DNA from: Isoetes taiwanensis
Taxonomy: Eukaryota; Streptophyta; Lycopodiopsida; Isoetales; Isoetaceae
Direction: 5' to 3'
Assembly (NCBI GenBank): GCA_021234155.1
Contig: JAJEKV010000041.1
Span: forward strand, 1,366,447-1,430,446
DNA length: 64,000 nucleotides
Every line of letters begins with the position of its first letter. Position 1 is the stretch's first letter. Positions 30,700 through 42,364 of this stretch are shown piece after piece. Made by a program: the position numbers and the translations under genes. The notes under the pieces are model-generated. The model ran no database searches and was not told the origin of the DNA. It worked only from the letters and a program-made list of their open reading frames with translations.

Positions 30700-33600
30700 T
30701 GACAGGGAGCCTCAGGGAGAGATGATGACTCCTGCAAAGATCAACATGCATCTAGTGCAAATCCGCATGCAATGGGTAACTCCAATCATGCGAGGAGGAG
30801 AGTATATGGGTCAATGCCGCATCCACCACCACCACAAATAGTTGAGGATAGCTAGCCATAGCAGGAACATGAACCAGTAGCACCTAGAAACATGAAGAGA
30901 AAGAGAAAAAATGGGAGAAGCCATAGCTCTTCGAGCTCCAGCACAGATAGCAATCTAGATGCCAGCTCAAACAGCAGCTCAGATAGTGGGTCAGATAGCT
31001 CCCATAAAGATCAAGGACTATCAGAAAAAAATAGAGAGTGCTATGAGCATGTTTGAAAACCCGTAAGCTGGTTCACTTCTTAGAAAAGGATGCATTGGGT
31101 ATGGAGGTTGAATCATGGTTGGTGATGGAAGACTTTGGTAACTCGTATGGTGTAAAGGACAAGGACATCGACAAAATGGCAACTACTAAGCTCATTGGAC
31201 CAGCTTGCATATGATGGAAAGGTTATGCAAAGTCCAATAAGCTCAAGAGAGATAACTACAGGTTTAAGAATTTCAGTAGGACCTTCTGCAAGCATCACAT
31301 TTCTCGCTCACATACAGGTAGGCCGGTACAACAATTTTACTGCCCAGACGAGGGAAACTTGTCAATGGCTAAATATACGGCGAAGTTTATGAAGTTGTGA
31401 CTAAATGTGCCAAGGATTACAGAAAGGCATGCAGTGGATGGATATATTGAGGTATTGAACAGTGATATGAAGAAGCTAGCCCAACCATTAATTTTAAGAC
31501 CATAAGGGAGGTAGAGGACAAGGTGCTGAGCTTGGAAGAGGCGTCCCCAATGCCGGCATAGAAGCAGTCTTTTCATTAAAAAGCCACAACCACAGGTCCT
31601 TATACCTCAAAGCAGGCAAGTCCCCTGCCAACAACCGAGTAGTATCCAAGGAAGGCAAACAAGAAGATATCCTTCAAGGAATCGTATGCATAAGGATTTT
31701 CAGCATGGAAGCTTGTGAAACACTTTTTGGATAGTATTTTTAAGGAGAAGAGGGAAGAGTGCATAAGGAAAAAGCTATATTTCATATGCTTCTAGCTGGG
31801 TCACCCACTCATGAGTGCCCTTTATTATGCAAGCAGCATTAGCTGAGCTTGAAGGATGTGAATCTCCAATGGAATTGGATGATGACGAAGAGACCCAATA
31901 CTTCATTGAAGGTGAATGTAGAATCTGTGTAGCAATTGAAGCAGAAAATGTGGGGAATTAGTCAATGGTTATCTCAGCTAAGGGTATCGTAGATGATAGG
32001 CTTTATATAGTGCTAATACTTATGGGTAGCTCCCATAATTTTGCATCTCCTAGATTGGCAGCATTGCTAAAGACGAAGACTCTTAAGTCGAAGCCAAGAC
32101 CAGTCAGCATGGCAAGTGAGGCAATGCGCCACATGAAAGAAAGGAGAGTAAGTTTTGATATAGCTTTGAGTGGAACCAACTTGAGCATGGGTACAGAAGC
32201 CATGGACGTCTGGAAGTATGATCTTATAGTCGGCATGGAGTTCTTGAAGCCGAAAGCAACGATTGATTGTGACAAGCATAAAATTTTGATTATGGCTCTA
32301 AATGGCAAGTGCTTTGTGGTCAAAGGTAAAAAAAAATTCTTCCATAATGCAGTGCATCTCAGTAAAACAATTAAGTGCATCATGAAGGATGAGATTGAGT
32401 ATATTCTTAAATTGGAGGTCGTTGACCCTGATAGCAGTAGTAAGAAGAAGGATGATACTTCAAAACAATTGCCTAGACCAATTGCAAAACTAATCACGGA
32501 GTTCCATGACATACTTCCGGATAAAATTTGAGAGCTTTTTCCCTATAGAGGCATAGAGTATGGAATCACTCTTGCATCAGACACAAAGCATACTAGTAAG
32601 ACTCCTTATAGAATGAGCACTCCTGAGCTAGCAGAGCTCAAGAAGCAGTTGAAGGAGGTGCCTGAGCTTGGATTTATTCGGCCTAGTATGTCACCCTTCG
32701 GGGCACCCATCCTCTTCGTGAAGAAGAAAGATGGAAGTTCTAGGATGTGTATTCACTGTTGATTCACAAGCGGATGATTAAGAACATATATGCCTTGCCA
32801 AGGGCAGATGACTTGATGGACTAGCTCGAAGGGGCTAAAGTCTTCTCCAAGATAGATCTAAGATCCGAGCATCATCATATAAGAGTAAAAGAGGAAGACA
32901 TCCATAAGACTGCATTTCGAATGCGATATGGGCACTATGAATTCACGGTAATGCCCTTTGATCTATCAAATGCTCCCGCGACCTTCATGAGGTTAATGAA
33001 CGATGTCTTAAGAGACTTCTTGGATGAGTTTGTCATCATTTTCTTCCAAGACGTCCTGATCTATAGCAAGTCGATGGAGGAGCGCACTTGAGAAAGGTGT
33101 AGAAAAAATTGAGATGGCACTGTCTTTTCGGTAAGCTTTCGAAGTGCCACTTTGCAACATCTAAGGTGGATTATTTATGTCATGTGGTATCAGCAGAGCG
33201 ACCCATCAAAGATCGAAGCAATAATTGATTGGCGAGCACCAAAGAATGTCTCGAAAGTAAGGAGTTTCTTGGGTCTTGCAAGGTATTATAGGAAGTTTGT
33301 GAAGGACTTTGTTAAGTGGGGCGCACCTCTTTTGGACCTTACTAAGCACCAGAAAGTCAAGGACTAGGTCACGTATTGGATTCAGAATGTTCAAGCTTCT
33401 TTTTACAAGCTCAAACAAGCCTTGACTATAGCACCGATGCTAATCCTACTTGACCCAAGTAAGGGCAAATTGGTGGCAGATGCAAGCAAAATTGCAACAG
33501 AGGGAGTCCTAATGCAAGAAGGAGAGGTTGTGGCTTATGATTCAAAGAAGATGAAATGTTGAACAATGTTACCCAACCCACGACCAGGAACTCCTTGCAG

Positions 33601-33994
33601 TCGTAACAGTTTTAAGAATTTGGAGGCACGACTTGCTAGGTAGGAAGTTCCAGCTGGATATGGACCACAGAAGTTGGATACGAACCACCAAAGCTTCCAA
33701 TACATTAAAGCACAACCACTCCTCAATTTGAGGCAAATGCGTTGGATAGAGTTCTTCAAACAATATGACTTCGAGATAGTTTATAAGCCAGGAAGGCTAA
33801 ACATGGTTGCAGATGCACTTTCTCGGCGGCCCTTGGGGATGAGAGTGCATTGTAACGCCATCTTGGCCTTGGTTAGCAAATTTGGTAAGAAGATCAAAGA
33901 AGTCATCCAGTCAAGCCTTGAATTTAAGGATGTATGGGCTACTCTTCAAGGAAGCAAGGATGGACAAGGAAAGGGAAGCCCTCAAGCATTTTAA
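30700..33994 (+). pseudogene. Ty3/gypsy gag-pol, decayed
   Basis: Order: a Ser/Asp-rich segment (about 30925-31010); gag core with IGPACIWWKGYAKSNKLKRD (about 31195-31255); a protease region (31965-32530) with GSSHNFASPRLA and DLIVGMEFL; reverse transcriptase with [20 protein letters not shown] (about 32685-32740), [18 protein letters not shown] and [14 protein letters not shown]-like sequence; and RNase H with DALSRRPLG (about 33800-33840). The protease Asp-Ser/Thr-Gly triplet reads Met-Gly, and the YxDD box reads FFQD, so both active sites are lost. There are many stops. The integrase is missing: after RNase H the sequence goes almost directly into LTR-like DNA. Confidence 0.85.
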
Positions 33995-34039
33995 AAAGGA
34001 AGGTAATCTCCTATATCAAAAGAATAAATTATGCGTATG

Positions 34040-34490
34040 GAACCATTTCCACGTGGCTTCATCCTATTGGTGACCCGCCACATGGACACATCTCACTGGA
34101 GTCAAATGGCATATTATATAAACCCTAACCTACTAAGGGTTAAACCCTAGATCTAGACCACTTTCTGGCTCCAGCTGTTCTTAACCTCTGATTGAGCTCG
34201 TAACTCCATTTCAAGGATCGTCTGCTGCAGAACAATCTATTGCACAGCCTCAAGAGAGCGTGCGCATCAGGAGGGGCAGAATCTAAACAGCTTCACACTG
34301 ATGGAGACCCCAGGAGCTGGCAGAAGCTCCTTAGGAGCAGGTAGTTTGAGTGGATTCTTTAATAGATCATCTGAAAGCTAGCGTTCCATATGAGTTAGCA
34401 TCTTGTATCTCTAGTGGAGCCATTCTAGAATCAACAATCATGAAGCCGAATCAATCAAACCAAACTGTAAGTTAGATGCACTAGAGTTGT
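34040..34490 (+). mobile_element. Probable partial LTR of the gypsy relic
   Basis: TATATAAA occurs near 34111-34118, followed by AAACCCTAA-type telo-box sequence, as often seen in plant LTR or gene promoters. The later part (34325-34480) resembles 13830-13990 of the LTR upstream. Exact ends were not found. Confidence 0.4.
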
Positions 34491-34935
34491 CCACTGGACC
34501 ATCTATGGTCCATGGACTAGAATGGTTCCATCGTACCTCTGCCACTTAAACCCATATATCTAGAGAGAAACTTCTCCATTTTGCAATCTACCACCACCTT
34601 TTGAATCTTCACTTGATTCTTTATGATTCACAAAAATTTCATGACGAATGGATTCGTCCATATCTTGTGGTGATTGTCCAAACCTCATACAATCTAGCAG
34701 TTTTTATACTAGTTCAGAACTGCATTCTTCATGTTTTCTAGCACAAAGAAATCCAAACCTTGCTAAAATCAAAAGCAAATGATTTTTTATGATAAAACAT
34801 ATCGATTTGCATGTTCCCAAGTTTTTTCACTACTATTTGAATTAGATGAAGTCGCCACATCCAATTTTGCTCAAAAGAATTGCTTGAGGGTATGAATTAT
34901 TTCTCTCTTACTATTATAAGTTTTGGCCTAATTCT
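34491..34935. other. AT-rich flank of the copia insertion
   Basis: No gene is seen. The palindrome GGACCATCTATGGTCC (34497-34512) resembles the recurring motif of the satellite-like array at 47.2-48.6 kb on the other side of the copia element, which hints that the copia landed in related DNA. Confidence 0.4.
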
Positions 34936-35405
34936 TGAAAGGTAAATAAGGCAACTCTCCAACTTGCTAGTTGATTCAATACAACTTAACTATATAACCA
35001 TGGTCACACACACATGGTCGAATGTCAATAATAAGTCAGTAATACAAAAGATATTCAATGAGAATGAATGAAACTTTCGATGAGCCTCACAATCCGAATT
35101 CCCCCTCTGCCGATCTCTATTTCTCCTTAAGTTTTCTATGGGATCACCGAAATCCGGCAATCCCTTAATCGCCTCCTTTGGTTGCTCCTGTCGGCAGCTA
35201 GATCTGTGCTAACAAGACCACCTGGCCGGGAACACTGTTCACCGAGCTAGGCTCAAGGGTCTTGCCATAAATAAAATTAATATTCCATATGACTATTGTC
35301 TATGGTTTTCTGCATCCCATATGACCATTGAAATTTTACAATCTCTATCTCCCATATATATTCAATGAATCTAAGATTTTAACTGTAACTGTCTTATACT
35401 CTACA
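34936..35405 (-). mobile_element. 3' LTR of the Ty1/copia element (470 bp)
   Basis: In element orientation it begins TGTAGAG and ends CCTTTCA, the usual TG...CA ends. The outer 173 bp match 46908-47080 with only a few differences, so insertion was fairly recent. It is followed inward by a polypurine tract. Confidence 0.85.
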
Positions 35406-35419
35406 CTTCCCCTTCATTG
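35406..35419 (-). other. Polypurine tract of the copia element
   Basis: On the minus strand CAATGAAGGGGAAG lies directly before the LTR start TGTAGAG, where plus-strand DNA synthesis is primed. Confidence 0.75.
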
Positions 35420-35427
35420 AATATATC

Positions 35428-38400
35428 TTAAGAAAACTCTCTATTCTGTACCAACTTTTCACTGTATTCAGGACTCTGTATTCTTATCACATTCTTCAGC
35501 TGATTAAACCTTGGTTCTCTGAGAGCCTTAGTCAATATGTCAGCTATTTGTTTTTCTGTTGAAACATATCTTACTGCTATCAGTTTTCTCTGAACCATTT
35601 CTCCACATTTCTCTAATGAAAATGTTGTTTCATTTCTATATGCTTTGCCCTTTCGTGAAGAACAGGGTTCTGAGTCATAGCAATCCCACTGGCACTGTCA
35701 GACCATAATGTAGCTGGCTCATTATCTTTTACTCCAACTTCCTCCAACAACCTTTTTAACCAAATTAATTCTTTTGAACCCAAAGTTATTGCAGTGTATT
35801 CAGCTTCTGCACTTGAGAGTGCTACTGTACCTTGCTTTTTGCATTTCCAACTTATTAGATTTCCACCAAGCATTACTGCATAGCCAGAAGTAGAATGCCT
35901 TTGATCCTCATCTCCACCCCAGTCTGCATCTGTAAATGCTTCAAGCTTGCATCCTTCATCTCTAAAATTAATTCCATGATTTATTGTCCCTTTTAAATAC
36001 CTCAGCACTCGTTTGGCAGCTGTCCAGTGTTGTCTCCCAGGGTTGTTGTTGTATCTGCTCAGTAAATTGACAGCAAAAGCTATGTCTGGCCTTGTGGCTC
36101 CTGGTAAGTGCATCAGACATCCTATTAATCTCCTGTATGGAATCTTCTTCATTTGTTCTATCTCTTCTGCTGTGGTAGGACACATTTTATTGCTTAACTT
36201 ATGCCCTGGCACCAAAGGAGTATTAGCCACATTACAATCTGTCATTCTAAATCTTTCAAGTACACCTTGAACATAGTCTGCTTGATTCAAAAACATGGTC
36301 TTCTCTTCTCTATTTCTGATCAATCTAATTCCCAAGAACTTTTTCATCTCACCTAGGTCAGTCATTTTAAATCTGGATCTCAATAATCCTTTGCAAGTCT
36401 TCAAGCAATCTAGATTATTTGAAAACATTACACAATCGTCAACATATAATGCAATAAGGCAGAACTGCTCAAGCTGTTTGTACACATACAAGTTCCCATC
36501 GCCATTTAACTTAATAAATCCTTGATCAGTCAAATACTTATCCATACATGAATACCAAGCCCTGGGTGATTGCTTAAGCCCATACACTGCTCTCTTAAGC
36601 TTCCAAATTCTGCCATTTCTTTCTTCAAATCCTAAAGGTGGTCTCATGTAAATTTCTTCTTCTAGTTCTGCATTCAGAAATGCAGTACTAACGTCCATAT
36701 GGTGGACTTTCCAACTCATAGTGTTTGCCAATGCCAGCATCTTCCTTATGCTTGATATCTTCACAATGGGAGAGTAAGTATCATTATAGTCAATTCCTTT
36801 TTGCTGTGTGTAGCCTTGGGCAACAAGCCTGGCTTTATATTTCTTTGCTCCATCAGGAAGTTCTTTGATCTTGTAGATCCATTTATTTCCAACAATATTC
36901 TTATTTTCTGATCTGTCTACTACCTCAAAAGTTTCAGTTCTTTTAAATGCTGACATCTCCTCATCCATTGCAGCTTGCCAATGTTTGTGATCTTCACTAG
37001 TCATGGCCTCTTCAAATGTTTGTGGCAGATTACTCTCCATGGCTGTCATTAAGTGAGGTATCGCCTCTTCTTCTATAGCCTCCAGTCTTTTACTTTTACC
37101 ACCAATCTCTCTGCCATGCTCATGAATTATAATTCCCTTGTCTTCCAATTCTTTTTTCAGTCTTTCTGCTTCAGTCATCCTTTTTCTTTGCATGGGGGCA
37201 TTAATTTCTTCCTGTCTTTCCTCATGGTTAAGGCTGTTTGTTTCAGCATTTTCCTGTTCTAGATTTTCAGATTTCTCATCATCATCACTGCTGGTCTCAC
37301 TATTATGAAGCACCTTCTCTACTTCTGTTCCCTTGTTCTTTCTTTGCATGTTCACATCTTTAACATCTTTATACAACTGCTCTTCAGAGAATACATCCCT
37401 ACTTACTAGAATCTTCCTCTTACTTGGGGCATAAAGTCTGTATGCCTTAGATTCCTCATCATACCCAATTAGGAATGCAATTACAGCCCTGTCATCTAGC
37501 TTATTTCTTAATTCCTCAGGGATATGAGCATAGGCCAAGCAACCATAAGCTCTGAACCTGTCATATGTTGGCATCCTTTTAGTCCATAACATTTCTGGAA
37601 TTTCTCCATCTAAACTTGCACTAGGAACCCTGTTTTGCACATAAATTGCAGTTTTTAGAGCCTCTTCCCAAAAAACATTTGGCAGTCCATCATGTTTTAA
37701 CATAGCCCTCACTGCATTTAAGCAAGTTCTATTCTTTCTCTCTGCTACTCCATTCTGCTGGGGTGAATACCTGCACGTCAGTTGCCTCTTGATTCCTTTC
37801 TCAATGCAAAAGGTTTTAAATTTTTTTGATATATACTCACCACCCCTATCTGATCTTAAACATTTCACCTTATAGCCTGTTTCTCGTTCTGCTTCAGTCA
37901 AGAAATCCTTAAATGCTTTCAAAGCTTCATATTTTTTTGACAAACAATAGCATTTAGCTTTTCTAGTGTAATCATCAATGAACGTTATAAAATACCTCTT
38001 TCCAGTGTAGCTTCTCACATTCAGAGGACCACAGATATCTGTATGAATCAGCTCCAATGGTGTTTCAGCCCTCTTTGATCTTTTGCCAAAAGGAAGTCTT
38101 GTACTTTTGCCCAACATACATCCCCTGCAAACAAAGTTTTTCTGATCCTCATTGGCTGCACTAATGTATCCAAGTTTGGCCAAAGCCTTTACATTATTCA
38201 TGTTCACATGCCCCAAACGTTCATGCCAAATTTTATAATTGGGAAGTGACACATTGTTTATTGCTGGAACATTATCAAAAGTATCTAACTCAAATAAATC
38301 TCCAACTCTTTTGCCCAGAAAACATATTTTATTATCCTTGATAACTCTGCATACAAGCTTGTCAAATAGGAGCTCATAATCCAGGTCAACTAATTGACTT

Positions 38401-39377
38401 ACAGAAATTAAAATTTTCACTATAGAAGGCACACAAAGCACTTTTTCTATTTCTACTGGATTCCCTTGCAAATCAAACAACTTCAACATCCCTCCTGCCT
38501 TCACTTCTTTCATGCTGCCATGTCCTAGTCGAATACTCCTTGTCTTTTGCTCCTTATCCCATCTAGTTAATAAGTCTGAAGCTTTTATGATTGTTCTTTC
38601 AGCTCCCGAATCTACAACAAATGACACCTTAGAACTTTGTTCTTTGCTTAAATAATTAGAGAAAGCATTTGTTACCTCCTCTTCTGAGTCTTCATCCTCA
38701 CATTCCACAACTGCGACATTGGTACTTGCTGCCTTAGCACCTCTGCCTCTTCCTTTACTCCAATTATTAGGCCTGCCCCTGCCTCTGCCTCTACCCCTGC
38801 CACTGTCCCTTGGACTTGGGCATTTGGAAGCCAAATGTCCCACACCACCACATGTATAACAAGTTCTGGTATTTTGAACACCTCTTGCGCAATTATACTT
38901 TAAATGCCCTACTTCCCCACAACCAAAACATGGGCCAATCTGCTTTTCCTTATAAGCTTTTCCTTTTTTCACAACCAACACCTCTGCAGACTCTTCCTCC
39001 TCATCATTGTCATTTTCGATCACAGTTTTTTGCTCAATTTCTGTTCTAGCAATCTGTTCAGCATCCTCTCTGGTTCTGGCCACAGTTCTTATTAAAGTAG
39101 TTAGCAAACATTTTGGAAATTGCCAATATTTCATGACTTACAGACATCACAACTCCAGCTGCTTCAAGATCTGCACAAAGAGAATCAAATCTGTGGAACA
39201 TAGTTGTCAGATCAAACTTAGCATCAAATTTCATTTTTCTGATTTCTTTTTCCAAGACATGTATCTGTGAGGAGCTTTTTGTCTGATATGTTTTGAGTAA
39301 ATACTTCCATGCTTCCCTCGGGCTTAGATCCCTTAACTTGAACATTATACTTGGTGCAACCTTGCACATGATTATTC
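35428..39377 (-). CDS. Ty1/copia gag-pol polyprotein, 3' part
   Basis: The main frame (39134 to 35613, 1173 codons) holds, in order: two zinc knuckles (Cys69-Cys82 and Cys92-Cys105), protease DSG (175-177), the HHCC zinc motif (His305, His309, Cys336, Cys339), integrase Asp366, Asp429 and Glu465, reverse transcriptase with Asp813 and YVDD (897-900), and RNase H (Asp1069, Glu1110, Asp1146). The integrase-before-RT order defines copia. The gag portion KLRDLSPREAWKYLLKTYQ lies just upstream in another frame (39369 to 39061), needing one shift near 39100. Near 35620 another one-base shift precedes IADILTKAL, and the natural stop is TAA at 35430-35428, just before the polypurine tract. Catalytic residues are intact, so loss of function is recent. 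Gag is also split by a 7.2-kb transposon at 39384. Confidence 0.95.
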
Positions 39378-39841
39378 CCTTAGGGTGCTTTTTTGCTTAA
39401 CCTACCCAACTTTTTGAAGTTATAGCACCTTACCAGCACCTAAATTAACGAGCACGGACGGGCTCGGACGGGCTCATGATGGGCTCGTGACGTGTTTGAA
39501 GTGACGGACTGACGGGTTCTGACGGCTTCAATTCCAACGGTTATACTCTGACGGCCATCATCATAGAATTTTTGCGCGCAGCCACCTTACCTTGCATTCG
39601 AGCTCTTGAACAAACTTATCTCCCAAGCTTTGTGTATTTGTACTCTGTTTTTCTTCCTTTGCAATTCCGGCAGCTCTTTTGCAACTATACCATGAGTTCT
39701 CCCCCCGAGAGGTCGCATTTTTGCTATCTTTTTTTTAGAAAATGTTTGTGCTTCACAAATTTATAGCATAAAAGTACTCAAATGTAAGTGGTTTTCTTGT
39801 TTTATTATATTTCAATTTGAAGCCGGCAAGAACACAAAGAT

Positions 39842-41315
39842 ATGAATTTCTTTGAGTTTAGGAAAGTGGAGTCGTGCGGAAGAAAGCCAAGCCAAATCAA
39901 GGCAAAAGAAGTATCAAATGCTGAATTTTTATCAGTTTTTGAAGTTCCTTTGAGGTCCGGGAAGATCAACATCAAGGAAATCAAGCCTGCATTCGAGCAG
40001 AAGTTCAATGAACTCCTTCGAAAAGTATACCAGAATGGCCCTACCAACAATGAAGTGAGGACTCGTTTTGCAAGAGCATTCACCCCTAAGGCTTTGGCTG
40101 ACCCCGAAAATTACAAGGTAAATTGGGCATCTTTAGCGATGAGACTCCCACTGCATTTTTTACGTAGTTCATAAGAGTAAAGATCATGAAGTAAATTGTT
40201 TTGAAGCTAACCTCAATGTGATTATCAATCACATTAGAAGCTTGTCAGACATGCAAAAGAAAGCTGAAGAAGAAATTAAAGGAAAAAAGGCAGCTTTGTT
40301 GAAGAAGGTAGGTGCAGTGCAATGTGCTGATGCTACTTGCACTTTATTGTACAAGCAAATTTCAGAGAAGAGATAATCTATCAAACTTTACAGTGCAGAT
40401 TTGCCTAACAACCAAGCTTTGGTTGCATACTTGAAGAAAGAAGAAGCAAGTTTAATGGATTTACTTTTCGAAACTATTGGGAGTGCTAATGTTCTTGATC
40501 TGCGAGAAAAGTTGAAGGAAGAAATCAAATCCTTGGAAGTGAATATTGAAGCATATGGCCATAGGATGGAGTTTTGGAATGCAAAGTCAAACACATATAC
40601 GCTATGATTTCATTAAAAGGTAAGAAGGAACTCAAAGTTCACATGGGTGTTTATGATCGCCTCGAGATCAATTTCTTTGAAAGATGTGAAGGTTGTGGTT
40701 TGAGTTTTAGCTCGACATGTTTTCTTATCAAGTTATCATGTGATCATAAATTTCATGTTTCTTTGCTTTGGTTACGTCTTGGATACTATGCATTGTACTG
40801 ATGGCGAGGTTGTGGGGTAGAAGTGCACGACAAGCTTGAGCAAGAACTTGGTTACTTTAAAGCAGATGAAGATGAAGTAACCGAGGAGTATGAAGAGTCT
40901 TCTGATGAAGATGTGAAGGTGACAAAGGTCACAAAGGTGAAAGGAAAAGGTAAAGACATGGGTGAGGATTCCAACTCTGTTACAACTGAGTATGACAAAC
41001 CTATTTCTAAAGATTTTGTTGCTAAGAGGAAAGGCAAGAAGAAGATTCTTAGGAGCAGCAACAAGAAAGCAAGATTAGGAAGTCAGTCAAGTCCTAAGCG
41101 TAACTAGTCCTGAACGTGAGATCCCAACAACTCCTGTTACACCAGGTTCTCCACTTGCTTCTCCTGTTACACATGCTTCTCCTGTTACACCTGCTTCTCC
41201 AGTTACAGCTCCAACACATGAAGAGCCTACTCCTTCAAAGTCGCCATTCACAGATATCCAATCTGATGAGGAAGACCTCACTCTCTTGAGAGAAGTTTAT
41301 AAGGAAGCTGGATAA
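39842..41315 (+). pseudogene. Accessory gene of the nested transposon: coiled coil plus zinc-binding segment
   Basis: The frame opens at 39842 (MNFFEFRKVESCG) and runs in three or more pieces with apparent shifts: a charged helical part to about 40115, a coiled-coil-like part (HIRSLSDMQKKAEEE, about 40228-40275), KKEEASLMDLLFETIGSANV (about 40435-40495), a Cys/His cluster (CEGCG to LSCDHKFHV, about 40688-40760) resembling half of a RING or PHD finger, and an acidic then Lys-rich, then Pro/Thr-rich tail with repeats of ASPVTP, ending at TAA 41313-41315. Some shifts may be introns: a GT follows AAG at 40116. Gene order suggests it travels with the transposase. Its function is unknown, and the RING-like reading is tentative. 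Confidence 0.5.
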
Positions 41316-42364
41316 GCAGATTGCTAGCTTTGCAGGTTAAAGTTGAAGTTTGGTTTTGAAACAATCTTAAGTTTTCAATGTTAACTGCTCTGTCAGGTAA
41401 ATTTTGAGTATGATCTGCAATTTTGTGAATATATGACAGGTCTCTAAGTTATTGAATATGTAAACTACATGTTGAATATGTGACAGGTCTGCAATTTTTT
41501 GAATGTGACCATGTCTGTAACCACTTGAATATATGAACTTTGTGCTTCTTTAAAATTTTTGTATATTTTTTTTCTTCATTGGTTCAGTTCTCTTGTTTAT
41601 GCAAAGTGTTTTGTACCTGTAACCAATTCTTACAATTCAAACGATATTCTGCAATACCACAGAAGAATTAAAACAATTCAAATGATATTCAAACAATTCA
41701 ATTGATATTCTGCAATACCACAGAAGTATTCTGCAATACAATTCAAACATGCATACAGCTCAAATTCTATTTGCCCTTTCCCATGGTTTATGGCTTGCAC
41801 ACAATCTTAAAGATCATCAGAGACAATTCCAAGTGATTATACTACTAAAGAAACTTTGAACACTCTGTTGCAAATCTTAGCTCACTGCCCGGGTCATTGA
41901 CCAATTTTTGACCTGGTCAATGACGATCTTTTGAAATAGCTAAGTGCATCTGACTTGAGAGAAAGTTTTATATCTACTTAAGTACATCTCTCAAGCATAT
42001 AAACCAGCTGGATTCAACACGAAATACATTAAGGCCTGCTAGCATTTGGCATTTGAAGTGTCTTTTTCTGGAATTGGGAAATCAGTGCAAACTGTGTAAC
42101 AGAGCTTCATTCTTGCAAGATCAAGGTATAGATTGGTTGCCATGTGCAACCTGGAGGTCCTGCACCAACTCAATTGAGGGATTACCAGGATCTGCAACCA
42201 AATCTTACATTTCAAAATAAACCTGCAACTAGTTCTTACTATTCAAACTAGATTACGCAATAGCAAAAAAAAAGAATGAAACTTTTCTTTATTACTTGAA
42301 TATGAATGTTACAATTGAATACAATTTGGTTAGCACTAGCAATGCTTGTATGATAGTAAAGAAT

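Noticed and set aside
34116-34150. Interstitial telomere repeat
   Set aside because: Only two AAACCCTA-type units flank a diverged one. This fits a promoter telo-box in an LTR.
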